Source of the DNA: CAMLFJ01 sp040902305
GTDB lineage: Bacteria; Methylomirabilota; Methylomirabilia; Rokubacteriales; CSP1-6
Length of the DNA: 64,000 nucleotides
Reading direction: 5' to 3'
Assembly: GCA_040902305.1 (NCBI GenBank)
Contig: JBBDXN010000139.1
Span: 11,803 to 75,802, forward strand
Shown: piece after piece, positions 7,670-15,503 of the stretch
Numbering within the stretch: the first letter of the stretch is position 1
Layout: the number at the start of each line of letters is the position of its first letter
Position numbers and translations under genes: made by a program
Notes under the pieces: model-generated
Database searches by the model: none
What the model was told of the DNA's origin: nothing
The model's input: the letters and a program-made list of their open reading frames with translations, nothing else

Positions 7670-8121
7670 CACTCGGACCTTTTTCCGCGCCCGGCCCATT
7701 CCGGCGCAGATCCTGCGGGGAGGGTCGGACCGTCCGAAATCGGTACAGTGTATTCCGCTGCCCGTCACCCGCCCTCGGCCGATCCGGAGGGTGGCACGCC
7801 GTAACTCACCATCGCATCAGCGCTTTACCCCCCTGCAAAAGCTGGCACCGAGTTTGCCGTAGGGTAGCTCGGCGCTATCATGGCGGACTTCGCGGACGGC
7901 AGCAGCGTGAAGGGCGTGAGACCCGACGGAAGCCGGCCCGGTGAGATCAAGCCGGGCGCGGGCCAACGCGGCCATCGTCTCTCGGACCCGCACGGCCCCC
8001 GCGGAGCCTTCCGGGAGCGTCATTTCGGCCAGACCGCGCGGGCTCACCGGCTCCCGCATCACCAGCGCGGTCACGGTCGATGAGCCAGGCGGAAGCCGGG
8101 AACGCCACAGGGGAGGAAACC
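7670..8121. other. Non-coding stretch of about 450 bp
   Basis: No convincing intact gene. It holds a 13-bp palindrome TCGGACCGTCCGA (7725-7737) after the pxpA operon and a weak promoter-like pair on the plus strand, TTGCCG (7854-7859) and TATCAT (7876-7881) with a 16-bp spacer. It also contains a possible decayed dehydrogenase fragment on the minus strand. Several short open frames here have atypical composition and no ribosome-binding site. Confidence 0.5.
7937..8080 (-). pseudogene. Possible decayed N-terminal fragment of a zinc-type alcohol dehydrogenase
   Basis: On the minus strand, codons from 8080 to about 7937 have strongly GC-biased third positions like real genes nearby and translate to TALVMREPVSPRGLAEMTL followed by an LPE and a VRVRE segment. 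That resembles the opening strands of medium-chain dehydrogenases (ALVLREPG...LEEVPLPEPGPGEVLVRV). After about residue 41 the codon bias and resemblance both fade. A relic is the best reading, but chance similarity is possible. Confidence 0.25.
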
Positions 8122-8436
8122 ATGACCACCACCACACTGAGGCTGCTGATGGGATCGGGCTACCGGCGCGAGCCGAGCGCGATGCCTTCGGACTCGCAGA
8201 TCGCGCATGCGCTCTATGACGCGCAGAGCGCTCCCACGCAGCCGTCGCGGAAGAGCCTCGACGAGATCCTGTTCATGGCTCAGCAGAGCTCCGGCTGGAC
8301 GCAGGTCTTCAAACAACTGAAGACCGAGGGCCTGATCGCGGAGCAGACGCTCGGACACGTAGTGGCGCGCTGGACCAACCGGACGATCCGTACCCGGCGG
8401 CCCGCGCTGGCGCCGGTCGAGCACATCTCCGCCTAG
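8122..8436 (+). CDS. Hypothetical protein, 104 aa
   Basis: I do not recognise this protein. The start at 8122 is chosen because GGGGAGGAAACC directly precedes the ATG, a strong Shine-Dalgarno; an in-frame ATG at 8080 lacks one. The N-terminus is threonine-rich (MTTTTLRLLMGSGYRRE). The middle (SLDEILFMAQQSSGWTQVFKQL) looks amphipathic helical, and the C-terminus is basic (WTNRTIRTRRPALAP). There is no membrane segment or signal peptide. It is a stand-alone gene between the + strand operon and a convergent glycosyltransferase gene. The helical centre with a basic tail could bind nucleic acid, but that is only a guess. Confidence 0.55.
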   Translation: MTTTTLRLLMGSGYRREPSAMPSDSQIAHALYDAQSAPTQPSRKSLDEILFMAQQSSGWTQVFKQLKTEGLIAEQTLGHVVARWTNRTIRTRRPALAPVEHISA

Positions 8437-8451
8437 CTTCCCGCCTCACCG

Positions 8452-9471
8452 CTACCGCGCGGCCAGGAGCGACTCCAGCCGCGCGGTAGCGCGTTCCCAG
8501 TCGAACTGAGTCCCCACGAACTCCCGTCCCTGCCGCGCGACCCGCACCCGCAGCTCCGTATCCTCCACCAAACGGGTGAGCCCCCAGGCCAGCGCGTCCA
8601 GGTCGCGCCGCGGCGCCACCACCGCGGTGCGGCCGTCGATGGCGTAGTCGCGGCAGCCCCCGTTGTCGTAGGTGCAGAGCGCCGCCCCGCAGGCCATCGC
8701 CTCCATCGCGGGCATGCCGAGCCCTTCGTCCCAGGAGGGGCAGAGATAGATCGGGCAGCGGCTGTAGAGCCACGCGAGCCGCTCCTGCGGCAGGTTCTCG
8801 TGGAACTCGGCGAAAAGCAGCCTGCGCGGCGGCGACTTCACCCCGAAGCCCACCAGGGTCAGCTCCGGATGGCGCGACCGGATCCGGTCGAAGGCCTCGA
8901 GGCCGTCGGCCACGCCCTTCCACGGATACTCGTGGAAGAGCATCAGCACGCGGAGCCGCCCGTCGTCCTCGGCCGGCACCGGGCGGAAGAGGGTCCCGTC
9001 GACCGGGGTGACGACGACCGCGGCCGGGGTGTCGAAGCGCTCGGCCATGACGTCGGCGAGCCAGGTCGAGATCACGATCTTGCGCAGCGGGATGCGGTAG
9101 GTCGCGTCCACGCGCGCCGCCTCGCCGTGATAGAGGCTCTCGTAGTGCTGGATGAAGTAGAATTTCCGCCCGCAGCGGGTCGGGGCCGCGGCCACCGCCT
9201 CCACCGACTGCCACGAGGTCGCGATCACCACGTCGCCCGCGGGCACGGTCGCCCCCCTCCACTCGGGCACCCACTGCACCCGGGCCTGCAGCGCCGGCAT
9301 CCAGTCGGGCCCGCGCTGGAAGCGGTTGCGCCACCACGCGGTCAGCGCGTGACGGGCGGGCACGACCAGCGTGACGTCGTGGCCGCGCTTGGCCAGGCGG
9401 TCGGCGTGGATGAGGATCGCGCGCACCCCCCCCGCGATCCGCAGGTGCGGGCACAGGAACGTGATCTTCAC
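8452..9471 (-). CDS. Glycosyltransferase family 4/1-like
   Basis: A 339-residue GT-B fold glycosyltransferase, predicted to transfer a sugar from a nucleotide donor during polysaccharide or glycolipid synthesis. The N-terminal domain starts CPHLRIAGGVRAIL, with the GGV loop typical of GT4. The C-terminal donor domain has the E-x7-E motif at E249 and E257 in WDEGLGMPAMEAMACG. The start is a GTG at 9471. No other cell-surface genes are adjacent, so acceptor and donor are unknown. It is separated from the upstream TPP enzyme by a repeat-bearing spacer of about 96 bp. Confidence 0.85.
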   Translation of the reverse strand: MKITFLCPHLRIAGGVRAILIHADRLAKRGHDVTLVVPARHALTAWWRNRFQRGPDWMPALQARVQWVPEWRGATVPAGDVVIATSWQSVEAVAAAPTRCGRKFYFIQHYESLYHGEAARVDATYRIPLRKIVISTWLADVMAERFDTPAAVVVTPVDGTLFRPVPAEDDGRLRVLMLFHEYPWKGVADGLEAFDRIRSRHPELTLVGFGVKSPPRRLLFAEFHENLPQERLAWLYSRCPIYLCPSWDEGLGMPAMEAMACGAALCTYDNGGCRDYAIDGRTAVVAPRRDLDALAWGLTRLVEDTELRVRVARQGREFVGTQFDWERATARLESLLAAR

Positions 9472-9479
9472 GACGAGCC

Positions 9480-9548
9480 CACCCTCACCGCGAGCACCCT
9501 CACCACCCTCACCCTCACCCTACCCTCTCCCTCCCAGGAGGGAGAGGG
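9480..9548 (-). repeat. REP-like palindrome with degenerate CCCTCACC repeats
   Basis: A hairpin CCCTCTCCCTCC/GGAGGGAGAGGG lies at 9523-9548, preceded at 9480-9522 by irregular copies of ACCCTCACC. Read on the minus strand this is the palindrome followed by GGTGAGGGT repeats, the same arrangement as the regular arrays elsewhere but decayed. It sits between the glycosyltransferase and TPP-enzyme genes. Confidence 0.65.
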
Positions 9549-9567
9549 ATGATCTCGGATCTCCCGG

Positions 9568-11220
9568 TCATATCGCCATGGACACCTGGCCGGTGCGCCG
9601 ATACGCCGCTGGGTCCAGGATCACGTTGACGCAGTAGACCTCTCCCGAGCCCAGCGCCCGCTCCAGCGCCGGGCGGATCTGGCGCGGCTCCGTCACGTGC
9701 ACGCCCTTGCCGCCGAGCGCCTCCACCACCCGCTCGAACCGGGTGAACGGCAACGAGGTGCCCACCGCCCGCTCCGCCCCGAAGAAGGAGAGCTGCGGGT
9801 TGCGGATCTGGCCCCAGCCGCCGTCATTGCCGATGACCACGGTCATCGGCAGGCCGAAGCGCACCGCGGTCTCCGTCTCCATGCCGTTGAGCCCGAAGGC
9901 CCCGTCGCCCGCGATCAGGAGCACGCGCTGGGAGGGCCGGAGCAGCTTGGCCGCGATCGCGAACGAGGGCCCCACGCCCAGGCAGCCGAACGGCCCCGGA
10001 TCGAGCCATTGGCCCGGACGCGAGAGCGGGACGATCTTGGAGGCGCAACCCACCACGTCGCCCCCGTCGCCCACCACGGTGGTCCCGGCGTCCACCACCG
10101 CCGCAATCTCGTGGCCCAGGCGGTAGTGGCTGATCGGCACATCGTCCGAGAGCCGCTCGGCCATGAGCCGGGCCTGCGAATCGGCTTCCTTCTTCCGGAC
10201 CGCGTCCTGCCACGGGGCGAAGCGGGCCGCCAGATCCCGCGGCAGCGCGTCGGCGAGCGCCCGCAGCGTGAGCCCGATATGGCTGGCGAGGCCCACCGCC
10301 AGCGGGCGATTGCGGCCCAGCTCCGCCGGGTCGCAGTCCACCATGGCGACCTGCACGGTATCCGCGAAGGAGGGGGCGCGGCCATAGCCCAGGCGGAAGT
10401 CGAGCGGCGTGCCGAGCACCAGCGCGACGTCGGCCTGGCCCAGCGCGAAGCCGCGGGCCTGGGCGAAGGCCTGCGGGTGATCGTGCGCGAGGCTGCCGCG
10501 GCCCGCCCCGTTCATGAACACGGGCACGCCGGTCCGGTCGGCCAGTGCCTCGAGGTCCCTGGCCGCGTCGTCCCAGTACACCCCGCTGCCCGCCATGATC
10601 ACGGGCCGCTCCGCGCCGGCCAGCAGCCCGGCCAGCTCCTCCACGGATGCGGGATCGGGCGCGGTGGGGCGCCGGTGCGCGTAGGCGGTGGGAATCGGCG
10701 CGAGACGGTCCTCCACCACGGTCATCAGCAGGTCCACCGGGATCTCGACGAAGACGGGGCCCGGGCGGCCGGTGAGCGCGTGCCGGATGGCGGTGGTCAG
10801 CACCTCCGGGATCTGGCGCGTCTCGCTCACCGTCCACGAACCCTTGGTGATCGGCCGCAGCAGGTCCACCTGCTCCACTTCCTGCAGCGACCCCAGCCCG
10901 CGGAGGCCGAGCGGCGCGGCGCCTCCGATCAGCAGCACCGGGCTGCGCGCGGAGTGCGCATTGGCGATGCCGGTGACCGCGTCGGTGACCCCCGGCCCCG
11001 CGGTCACCACCGCCACGCCGATATTGCGGGTGAGCCGCGCGTAGGCGTCGGCGGCGTGCGCGCAGGCCTGCTCGTGGCGCATGTCCACCACCTGGACGCC
11101 TTCCGAGATGCAGCCGTCGTAGATCGGCAGGATGTGGCCGCCGCACAGCGTGAAGATGTGGCCGACGCCCGCTTGCCGGAGCGTGCGCGCGACGAGGTGC
11201 CCCCCGTTGAGATCCGCCAC
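9568..11220 (-). CDS. Thiamine-diphosphate-dependent enzyme, acetolactate-synthase/2-hydroxyacyl-CoA-lyase-like
   Basis: A 550-residue three-domain TPP enzyme. The N-terminal pyrimidine-binding domain has the catalytic glutamate E50 in MRHEQACAHAADAYAR. A central domain follows, and the C-terminal diphosphate-binding domain has GDGAFG near residue 438 with NDGGWG 27 residues later, coordinating Mg-TPP. These enzymes make or break carbon-carbon bonds next to a carbonyl (acetolactate synthase, oxalyl-CoA decarboxylase, 2-hydroxyacyl-CoA lyase, benzaldehyde lyase). No acetolactate-synthase small subunit is adjacent, which argues against valine synthesis. GTG start; 20 bp downstream of the VOC gene. 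Substrate open. Confidence 0.85.
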   Translation of the reverse strand: MADLNGGHLVARTLRQAGVGHIFTLCGGHILPIYDGCISEGVQVVDMRHEQACAHAADAYARLTRNIGVAVVTAGPGVTDAVTGIANAHSARSPVLLIGGAAPLGLRGLGSLQEVEQVDLLRPITKGSWTVSETRQIPEVLTTAIRHALTGRPGPVFVEIPVDLLMTVVEDRLAPIPTAYAHRRPTAPDPASVEELAGLLAGAERPVIMAGSGVYWDDAARDLEALADRTGVPVFMNGAGRGSLAHDHPQAFAQARGFALGQADVALVLGTPLDFRLGYGRAPSFADTVQVAMVDCDPAELGRNRPLAVGLASHIGLTLRALADALPRDLAARFAPWQDAVRKKEADSQARLMAERLSDDVPISHYRLGHEIAAVVDAGTTVVGDGGDVVGCASKIVPLSRPGQWLDPGPFGCLGVGPSFAIAAKLLRPSQRVLLIAGDGAFGLNGMETETAVRFGLPMTVVIGNDGGWGQIRNPQLSFFGAERAVGTSLPFTRFERVVEALGGKGVHVTEPRQIRPALERALGSGEVYCVNVILDPAAYRRTGQVSMAI

Positions 11221-11240
11221 CCTAGGTGAGATCCGCCATG

Positions 11241-11657
11241 TCAGGCCGGCGGCGCGGTCGGGAGGTGCACGATCTCCAGCTTCAGCCGGTCCGGATCCTC
11301 GAAGAACACCGCATAGTACCCCGGCCGGTACTCCGGGAACTCGCGCGGCGTGCCGTAGAGCGCGCCGAGCTTTTGAGGGGTCATGAACTCCTTCTGGAAG
11401 CGGTCCACGTCCTCGCGACGATCGACGCAGAAGGCGAGATGGTTGAGGCCGGCGCGCTTGCGGTGAAAGCCCGGCTCGGCGTGCGGAGGCGCCGCGACGC
11501 CGACCCAGATGTCGGCTCCCCGGCCGGAGAAGCCGACCATCTCGTCGGTCTCGGAGACGGCGCGGTAGTCGAGGTAGCCGAGGAGCGCCTTGTAGAACGG
11601 CAGCGACCGCTGCGCGTCGCGCACGTTGACCTGGAGGTGATAGAGCTGGGCCCTCAC
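11241..11657 (-). CDS. VOC family (glyoxalase/dioxygenase-like) protein
   Basis: A 138-residue vicinal-oxygen-chelate protein. The GTG at 11657 overlaps the upstream stop by four bases (GTGA) and begins at the conserved first strand (AQLYHLQVNVRD); a longer in-frame start exists but is less likely. Two beta-alpha-beta-beta-beta modules are visible, with candidate metal ligands in YHLQVNV, LNHLAFCV and the final KLEIVHL. VOC members include glyoxalases, extradiol dioxygenases and epimerases. Coupling to a flavin reductase and a TPP enzyme suggests a small catabolic step, not resistance. Confidence 0.8.
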   Translation of the reverse strand: MRAQLYHLQVNVRDAQRSLPFYKALLGYLDYRAVSETDEMVGFSGRGADIWVGVAAPPHAEPGFHRKRAGLNHLAFCVDRREDVDRFQKEFMTPQKLGALYGTPREFPEYRPGYYAVFFEDPDRLKLEIVHLPTAPPA

Positions 11658-12361
11658 CAGAACTTCTCCCACTTGACGCTCTTCCGGTCCATGCCCTTCT
11701 TGACCAGCGCGTCGCGCACCTTGTTGATGGTCTCCCCGCCCCCGCAGACGTAGACGATCAATTTATCCACGCCATACACGAGGCGCTCGACCGCCTCCGC
11801 GGGCTCGCCTTTCTCGCCGCGCCAGGCCGCGGGCGGCTCCCGCAGGACCGGCAGGTACGAAAAGCCCGGGTAGCGCCGGGCCAGCGAGCGGAAGTCGGCG
11901 TCGTAGACGAGCCAGCCCGGGTTGCGAGCCCAGTAGATCAGCGCGGTGGGGCGGCCGTAGCCGGTCTCGTGGAGGTGGGTCACGATCGAGCGGATCGGCA
12001 CGATCCCGATCTCCTCGGCCACGAAGACGGCGCGGCGGGGGTCGGCCCGGTTGAAGACGAAGCCGCCGGTCGGGCCCTTGAACTGCACCGGATCGCCGGG
12101 CTTGAGCTCGCGCGCCCACTGCGAGCCGAGGCCGCCGGGCGCGACGTCGATCGAGAGCGTGAAGCCGCCCCGGCGGGTGGGGGACGAGACCATGCTCCAG
12201 GCGCGCACGTTCTTGGGGCCGAAGGGCACCGAGATCCACTGCCCCGCCGCGAAGGTGAAATCGGCGGGCTCGATCACCCGCAGGTCCACCTCCATGATCT
12301 CGGGCGTCACCGCCCGCACCGCGGCGACCTCGGCCTTGCACTCCCGGGGCCTTGGCGGCAT
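11654..12361 (-). CDS. FAD/NAD-binding oxidoreductase (ferredoxin-NADP reductase-like)
   Basis: A 235-residue flavin reductase module: an N-terminal FAD domain with R53-A-W-S56, the variant of the RxYS flavin motif, and a C-terminal NAD domain ending CGGGETINKVRDALVKKG. The first nucleotide loop reads EEIGIVPIRS at 116-125, where most relatives have GTGIAPxxS; two glycines are replaced, so cofactor handling may differ. There is no 2Fe-2S domain, so it would need a separate electron acceptor such as an oxygenase or ferredoxin not seen nearby. It overlaps the VOC gene and follows the LLM gene with a short spacer. Confidence 0.8.
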   Translation of the reverse strand: MPPRPRECKAEVAAVRAVTPEIMEVDLRVIEPADFTFAAGQWISVPFGPKNVRAWSMVSSPTRRGGFTLSIDVAPGGLGSQWARELKPGDPVQFKGPTGGFVFNRADPRRAVFVAEEIGIVPIRSIVTHLHETGYGRPTALIYWARNPGWLVYDADFRSLARRYPGFSYLPVLREPPAAWRGEKGEPAEAVERLVYGVDKLIVYVCGGGETINKVRDALVKKGMDRKSVKWEKFW

Positions 12362-12376
12362 GCGCCAGCCCCTATA

Positions 12377-12404
12377 CCCCTCTCCCCTCTGGGGAGAGGG
12401 CAGG
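12377..12404 (+). repeat. REP-like palindrome, single copy
   Basis: CCCCTCTCCCC-TCT-GGGGAGAGGG is followed by CAGG, the shortest clean copy of the dispersed family, in the 54-bp spacer between the flavin reductase and LLM genes. It could fold in the polycistronic mRNA. Confidence 0.7.
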
Positions 12405-12415
12405 CGAGCCGCACG

Positions 12416-13345
12416 TCATCCGACCTTCCCAAAGCGCGGGATGATCTCACTCGCGATCGCCTCGAGCTGCGCCCGCTCGTCCGGGACATCGCAGATGGGA
12501 TTCATCACGAAGTAGCGGCAGCCGGCCTGCGCGAACCGGTCGATCTGCTCGGCGCACTGCTCGGGCGTGCCGATCACCCCGTACTTGCGGGCCAGCGGCC
12601 CGAAGTCCTGCGCGTAGCGCCGGGAGAGGATCCGCACCCAGGCGCGCTCGGCAGCCTCGTAGTCGGGCCCGACCGTGACGAAGGTCAGGTGCCCGGTCAC
12701 GAAGCGGTCCAGGGTGCGCCCCGCCTGTAGGGCGGCCTGGCGGATCTTGGCGAGGCTCTGGGCATAGCGGTCGGGCTGGACGACATAGGACATCCACCCG
12801 TCGCCATGCCGCCCCGCGCGCGCCAGCGCGGCGTCCGAGCGGCCCCCGATCCAGATCGGCGGCCCCGGCCGCTGCACGGGCTTGGGGTCGATGCTCACCC
12901 CGTCGAACTGGGTGAAGCGGCCCTGGAACGAGGCCGGCGTGTCCCGCCAGAGCGTCCGCACCACTTCGATGCCCTCGGTGACCCGGGCGCCCCGCTCATT
13001 GTGGGGCACCCCGCAGGCCTCGAACTCCTTCGGGTTCTCGCCGCCCACCCCGACCCCGAAGATGAGCCGGCCGCCGCAGAGCGCGTCGAGCGTGGAGGTG
13101 ATCTTGGCGACCACGGCCGGCTGCCGCAGGGCCAGCAGGTAGACCCCGCTGCCCAGCTTGATGCGCTTCGTGATCCCCGCGTAGGAAGCCAACAGCGTCA
13201 GCGACTCGTAGATCGGCCCGTGGAAGGAGACGTGATCGCCCGTCCACAGCGAATGAAGCCCCAGCTCCTCGCAGCGCCGGGCCAGGGCGAACTGCTCGTC
13301 CGGCGGGTGCATGGCGAGGAAGGCCCCGAATTTCAGCTCGGGCAT
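12416..13345 (-). CDS. LLM-class (luciferase-like) F420/FMN-dependent oxidoreductase
   Basis: A 309-residue luciferase-like enzyme. The ATG at 13345 is chosen because it overlaps the aldolase stop by one base (TGATG) and begins at PELKFGAFLAM, the first barrel strand. Family landmarks are CEELGLHSLWTGDH, the SGVYLLALRQP strand, GGRLIFGVGVGGENPKEF near residue 100 and PPIWIGG near 175. Translational coupling to the aldolase/SDR fusion suggests both act on one substrate. It is distinct from the LLM genes at 5949 and 23130; the sequences differ throughout. Confidence 0.85.
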   Translation of the reverse strand: MPELKFGAFLAMHPPDEQFALARRCEELGLHSLWTGDHVSFHGPIYESLTLLASYAGITKRIKLGSGVYLLALRQPAVVAKITSTLDALCGGRLIFGVGVGGENPKEFEACGVPHNERGARVTEGIEVVRTLWRDTPASFQGRFTQFDGVSIDPKPVQRPGPPIWIGGRSDAALARAGRHGDGWMSYVVQPDRYAQSLAKIRQAALQAGRTLDRFVTGHLTFVTVGPDYEAAERAWVRILSRRYAQDFGPLARKYGVIGTPEQCAEQIDRFAQAGCRYFVMNPICDVPDERAQLEAIASEIIPRFGKVG

Positions 13346-15405
13346 CACCGCGGGAAGGCGTCCTTCACGCCGCCGTCCACCGTGATCGTGCAGCCGGTGG
13401 TCTTGGCCGAGCGGTCGGAGGCCAGGAAGAGCACCGCCTCCGCGACGTCTTCCGGCAGGATGGGCCGGGCCAGGATATTGCGCTTGCGGTAGAAGTCTTC
13501 CAGATCGTCCACCGAGATGCCCTGGGCCCGAGCGCGCTCGCGGCGAACGTCCTCCGACCAGAGCTTGGAGTCGCGGAAGACCGCGTCGGGGTTCACGATG
13601 TTCGAGCGGATGCCGTGGGGGCCACCCTCGAGCGCGAGCACCTTGGCGAGCTGGGCCTCGGCGGCCTTGGAGGCCGAGTACGCCCCGAAGTCCTTGCCGG
13701 GCGACATCACGTTCTTGGTGGCCACGAAGACGAAGGCCCCGCCCAGGCCCTGCGCCTTCAGCACGCGCAGGCCTTCCCGGGCCACCAGGAAGTGTCCCGT
13801 GGAGTTCACCGCGAACGACCGCTCCCAGTCGCCGAGCTCCATGCGATCGACCGGCGCGGAGTGCGCGGTGCCCGCGTTGGAGACGACGATGTCCACGCCG
13901 CCATAAGCCAGCACCGCCGCCTCGAAGGCCGCGCGCACCGAGGCTTCGCTGGTCACGTCCATGCCGAGCCCCACCGCCCGCCCCGAGCCCTGGCCCCCCG
14001 CGATCTCCTCGGCCGCCTTTCGCGCTCCGGCCGCGTCGAGATCCGCCACCACCACGTGGGCGCCCTCGGCGGCCAACCGCTGCGCGACCGCGCGCCCGAT
14101 GCCGCTGGCCCCGCCGGTGACGAGCGCGATGCGCCGGGCCAGCTCCTTCTCGGGCGGCGCCAGCGAGAGCTTGTAGAGCTCGAGCGGCCAGTACTCGACG
14201 TCGAAGGCCTCCCGGGCGGAGAGCGAGACGTAGCCGCCGAAGGAGGTGGCCGCGCCCAGGACCGAGATCGTGTGGTGATAGATGTCGTCCACGATGCCGG
14301 CGGTGCGCCGGTCTTTCCCGGTCGCGAAGAGGCCGAGGCCGCCCACCACGATGACCCGGGGGAACGGGTCCGTCAGCCGGGCGCCGGCCGTGTTGTGGGC
14401 CTCGAAGTAGGCGGTGTAGTCGGTGACGAACCGCTCCACCGCCGCGCTGACGCCGGCGCGGACGGACTCCGGGTCCGCGGGGTCGGCGACCGGCGCGAAG
14501 CACGGTAGCCGCTTGGTGAAGATGGTGTGGTCCGGCGTGGCGGGCCCGATCCGGCAGAGCGCCTCCGCCTCCCGCGAGCCTGCGAACTCCAGCACGTCCG
14601 GCGCGTCGTCGAAGCAGACGATCTGGCGGCGGTCGCGACCGACCAGCCCGCGCAGGTGGGGCCCCACCGCGAGGGCCACGCGCCGCCGCTCCTCGGCGGG
14701 CGGGCTCGCGATCGCCACGCCGCCGAAGCGCGCGCGCCCCCGGGCGCGATGGGCGATGGCCTCCTCCGCGCGGCTGATCAGCTCGACGGTGGCGAGATAG
14801 GCCTCCTTGACGGTGGCCCCCCAGCAGATCGTGCCGTGCTTCTCGAGCAGGAGCGCGCGCGCCGTCGGATGCGCCTGGAAGGTCTGCGCGACCTCGCGGG
14901 AGATCAGGAAGCCCGGGCGCCGGTACGAGAGCGGGATGACCGCGTCACCGTAGACCTCGCGCAGCACGTCGCGGCTCCGGTCGTTGTTGGTGAGCGACAC
15001 CACCGCGTCGGCGTGGGTGTGGATCACCGCCGCCGCGGGCAGGAAGCCGTGGAGCAGCGTCTCGATGGACGGCCGCGGGCTCGCCGGCTCCTGCAGGGCG
15101 TGAGCCAGGTAGTCCACCATCTCCTGGTCGCGCATGTCCGGCCGCTCGAGCAGCGCCAGCACGTCGTCCATGCGCACGCCGGGGAAATCCTTCTTCTGGA
15201 TGCTCTTGAGATCCGACCCGCTGCCCTTCACGCGCAGCACGCGCGTGGGCCGGTCGCGGTGATCGCGCTCGTCCCGCTTCACCGAGGTGTTGCCACCGCC
15301 CCACACCACCAGCGTGGTCTCGGCGCCGATCAGGCGAGAGGCGTAGACGAGGAGATCGAGATCGTCCTTGCCCTGCGCGTCGGCGTCGCTCCAGCGGGAG
15401 TTCAT
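13345..15405 (-). CDS. Bifunctional class II aldolase / short-chain dehydrogenase
   Basis: A 686-residue fusion. The N-terminal half is a class II (zinc) aldolase/epimerase domain with zinc histidines H129 and H131 (HTHAD) and H190 (EKHGT). The C-terminal part, from about 420, is a complete SDR: TGGASGIG, VSNAG and YSASK. This is the architecture of RhaD/YuxG-type proteins, which cleave a sugar phosphate and oxidise or reduce the product. The start at 15405 is preceded by GGTGAGGG and fits the domain start. No kinase or isomerase for a sugar pathway is nearby. Sugar identity is unknown. Confidence 0.85.
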   Translation of the reverse strand: MNSRWSDADAQGKDDLDLLVYASRLIGAETTLVVWGGGNTSVKRDERDHRDRPTRVLRVKGSGSDLKSIQKKDFPGVRMDDVLALLERPDMRDQEMVDYLAHALQEPASPRPSIETLLHGFLPAAAVIHTHADAVVSLTNNDRSRDVLREVYGDAVIPLSYRRPGFLISREVAQTFQAHPTARALLLEKHGTICWGATVKEAYLATVELISRAEEAIAHRARGRARFGGVAIASPPAEERRRVALAVGPHLRGLVGRDRRQIVCFDDAPDVLEFAGSREAEALCRIGPATPDHTIFTKRLPCFAPVADPADPESVRAGVSAAVERFVTDYTAYFEAHNTAGARLTDPFPRVIVVGGLGLFATGKDRRTAGIVDDIYHHTISVLGAATSFGGYVSLSAREAFDVEYWPLELYKLSLAPPEKELARRIALVTGGASGIGRAVAQRLAAEGAHVVVADLDAAGARKAAEEIAGGQGSGRAVGLGMDVTSEASVRAAFEAAVLAYGGVDIVVSNAGTAHSAPVDRMELGDWERSFAVNSTGHFLVAREGLRVLKAQGLGGAFVFVATKNVMSPGKDFGAYSASKAAEAQLAKVLALEGGPHGIRSNIVNPDAVFRDSKLWSEDVRRERARAQGISVDDLEDFYRKRNILARPILPEDVAEAVLFLASDRSAKTTGCTITVDGGVKDAFPR

Positions 15406-15414
15406 CGCGCCCTC

Positions 15415-15443
15415 ACCATACCCGAATCCGTCAGACCGGTAAA
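15415..15443 (-). promoter_or_regulatory. Candidate promoter of the aldolase operon
   Basis: On the minus strand TTTACC (15438-15443) and TATGGT (15415-15420) are separated by 17 bp, each with four of six matches to sigma70 boxes. Transcription would start only a few bases before the ATG at 15405. It is divergent from the promoter at 15468. Confidence 0.35.
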
Positions 15444-15467
15444 GGTTGGGCGAGGCGCGCGGGCACG

Positions 15468-15496
15468 TTGACACGTCGGACGCCGGCTCCTAATCT
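15468..15496 (+). promoter_or_regulatory. Strong sigma70-type promoter of the SUMF1-like gene
   Basis: A perfect -35 TTGACA (15468-15473), a 17-bp spacer and TAATCT (15491-15496, five of six) form the best promoter match in the window. The predicted transcript begins at about 15503-15504, right at the GTG codon, which implies a leaderless message. The TTG of the -35 box is in frame with the gene and could be mistaken for its start codon. Confidence 0.65.
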
Positions 15497-15503
15497 TGGG
15501 CGC

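Noticed and set aside
7880..8083. 67-codon plus-strand frame
   Set aside because: No ribosome-binding site, atypical composition and no family resemblance.
9697..11229. 510-codon open frame on the plus strand
   Set aside because: Antisense to the TPP enzyme, whose motifs are unmistakable.
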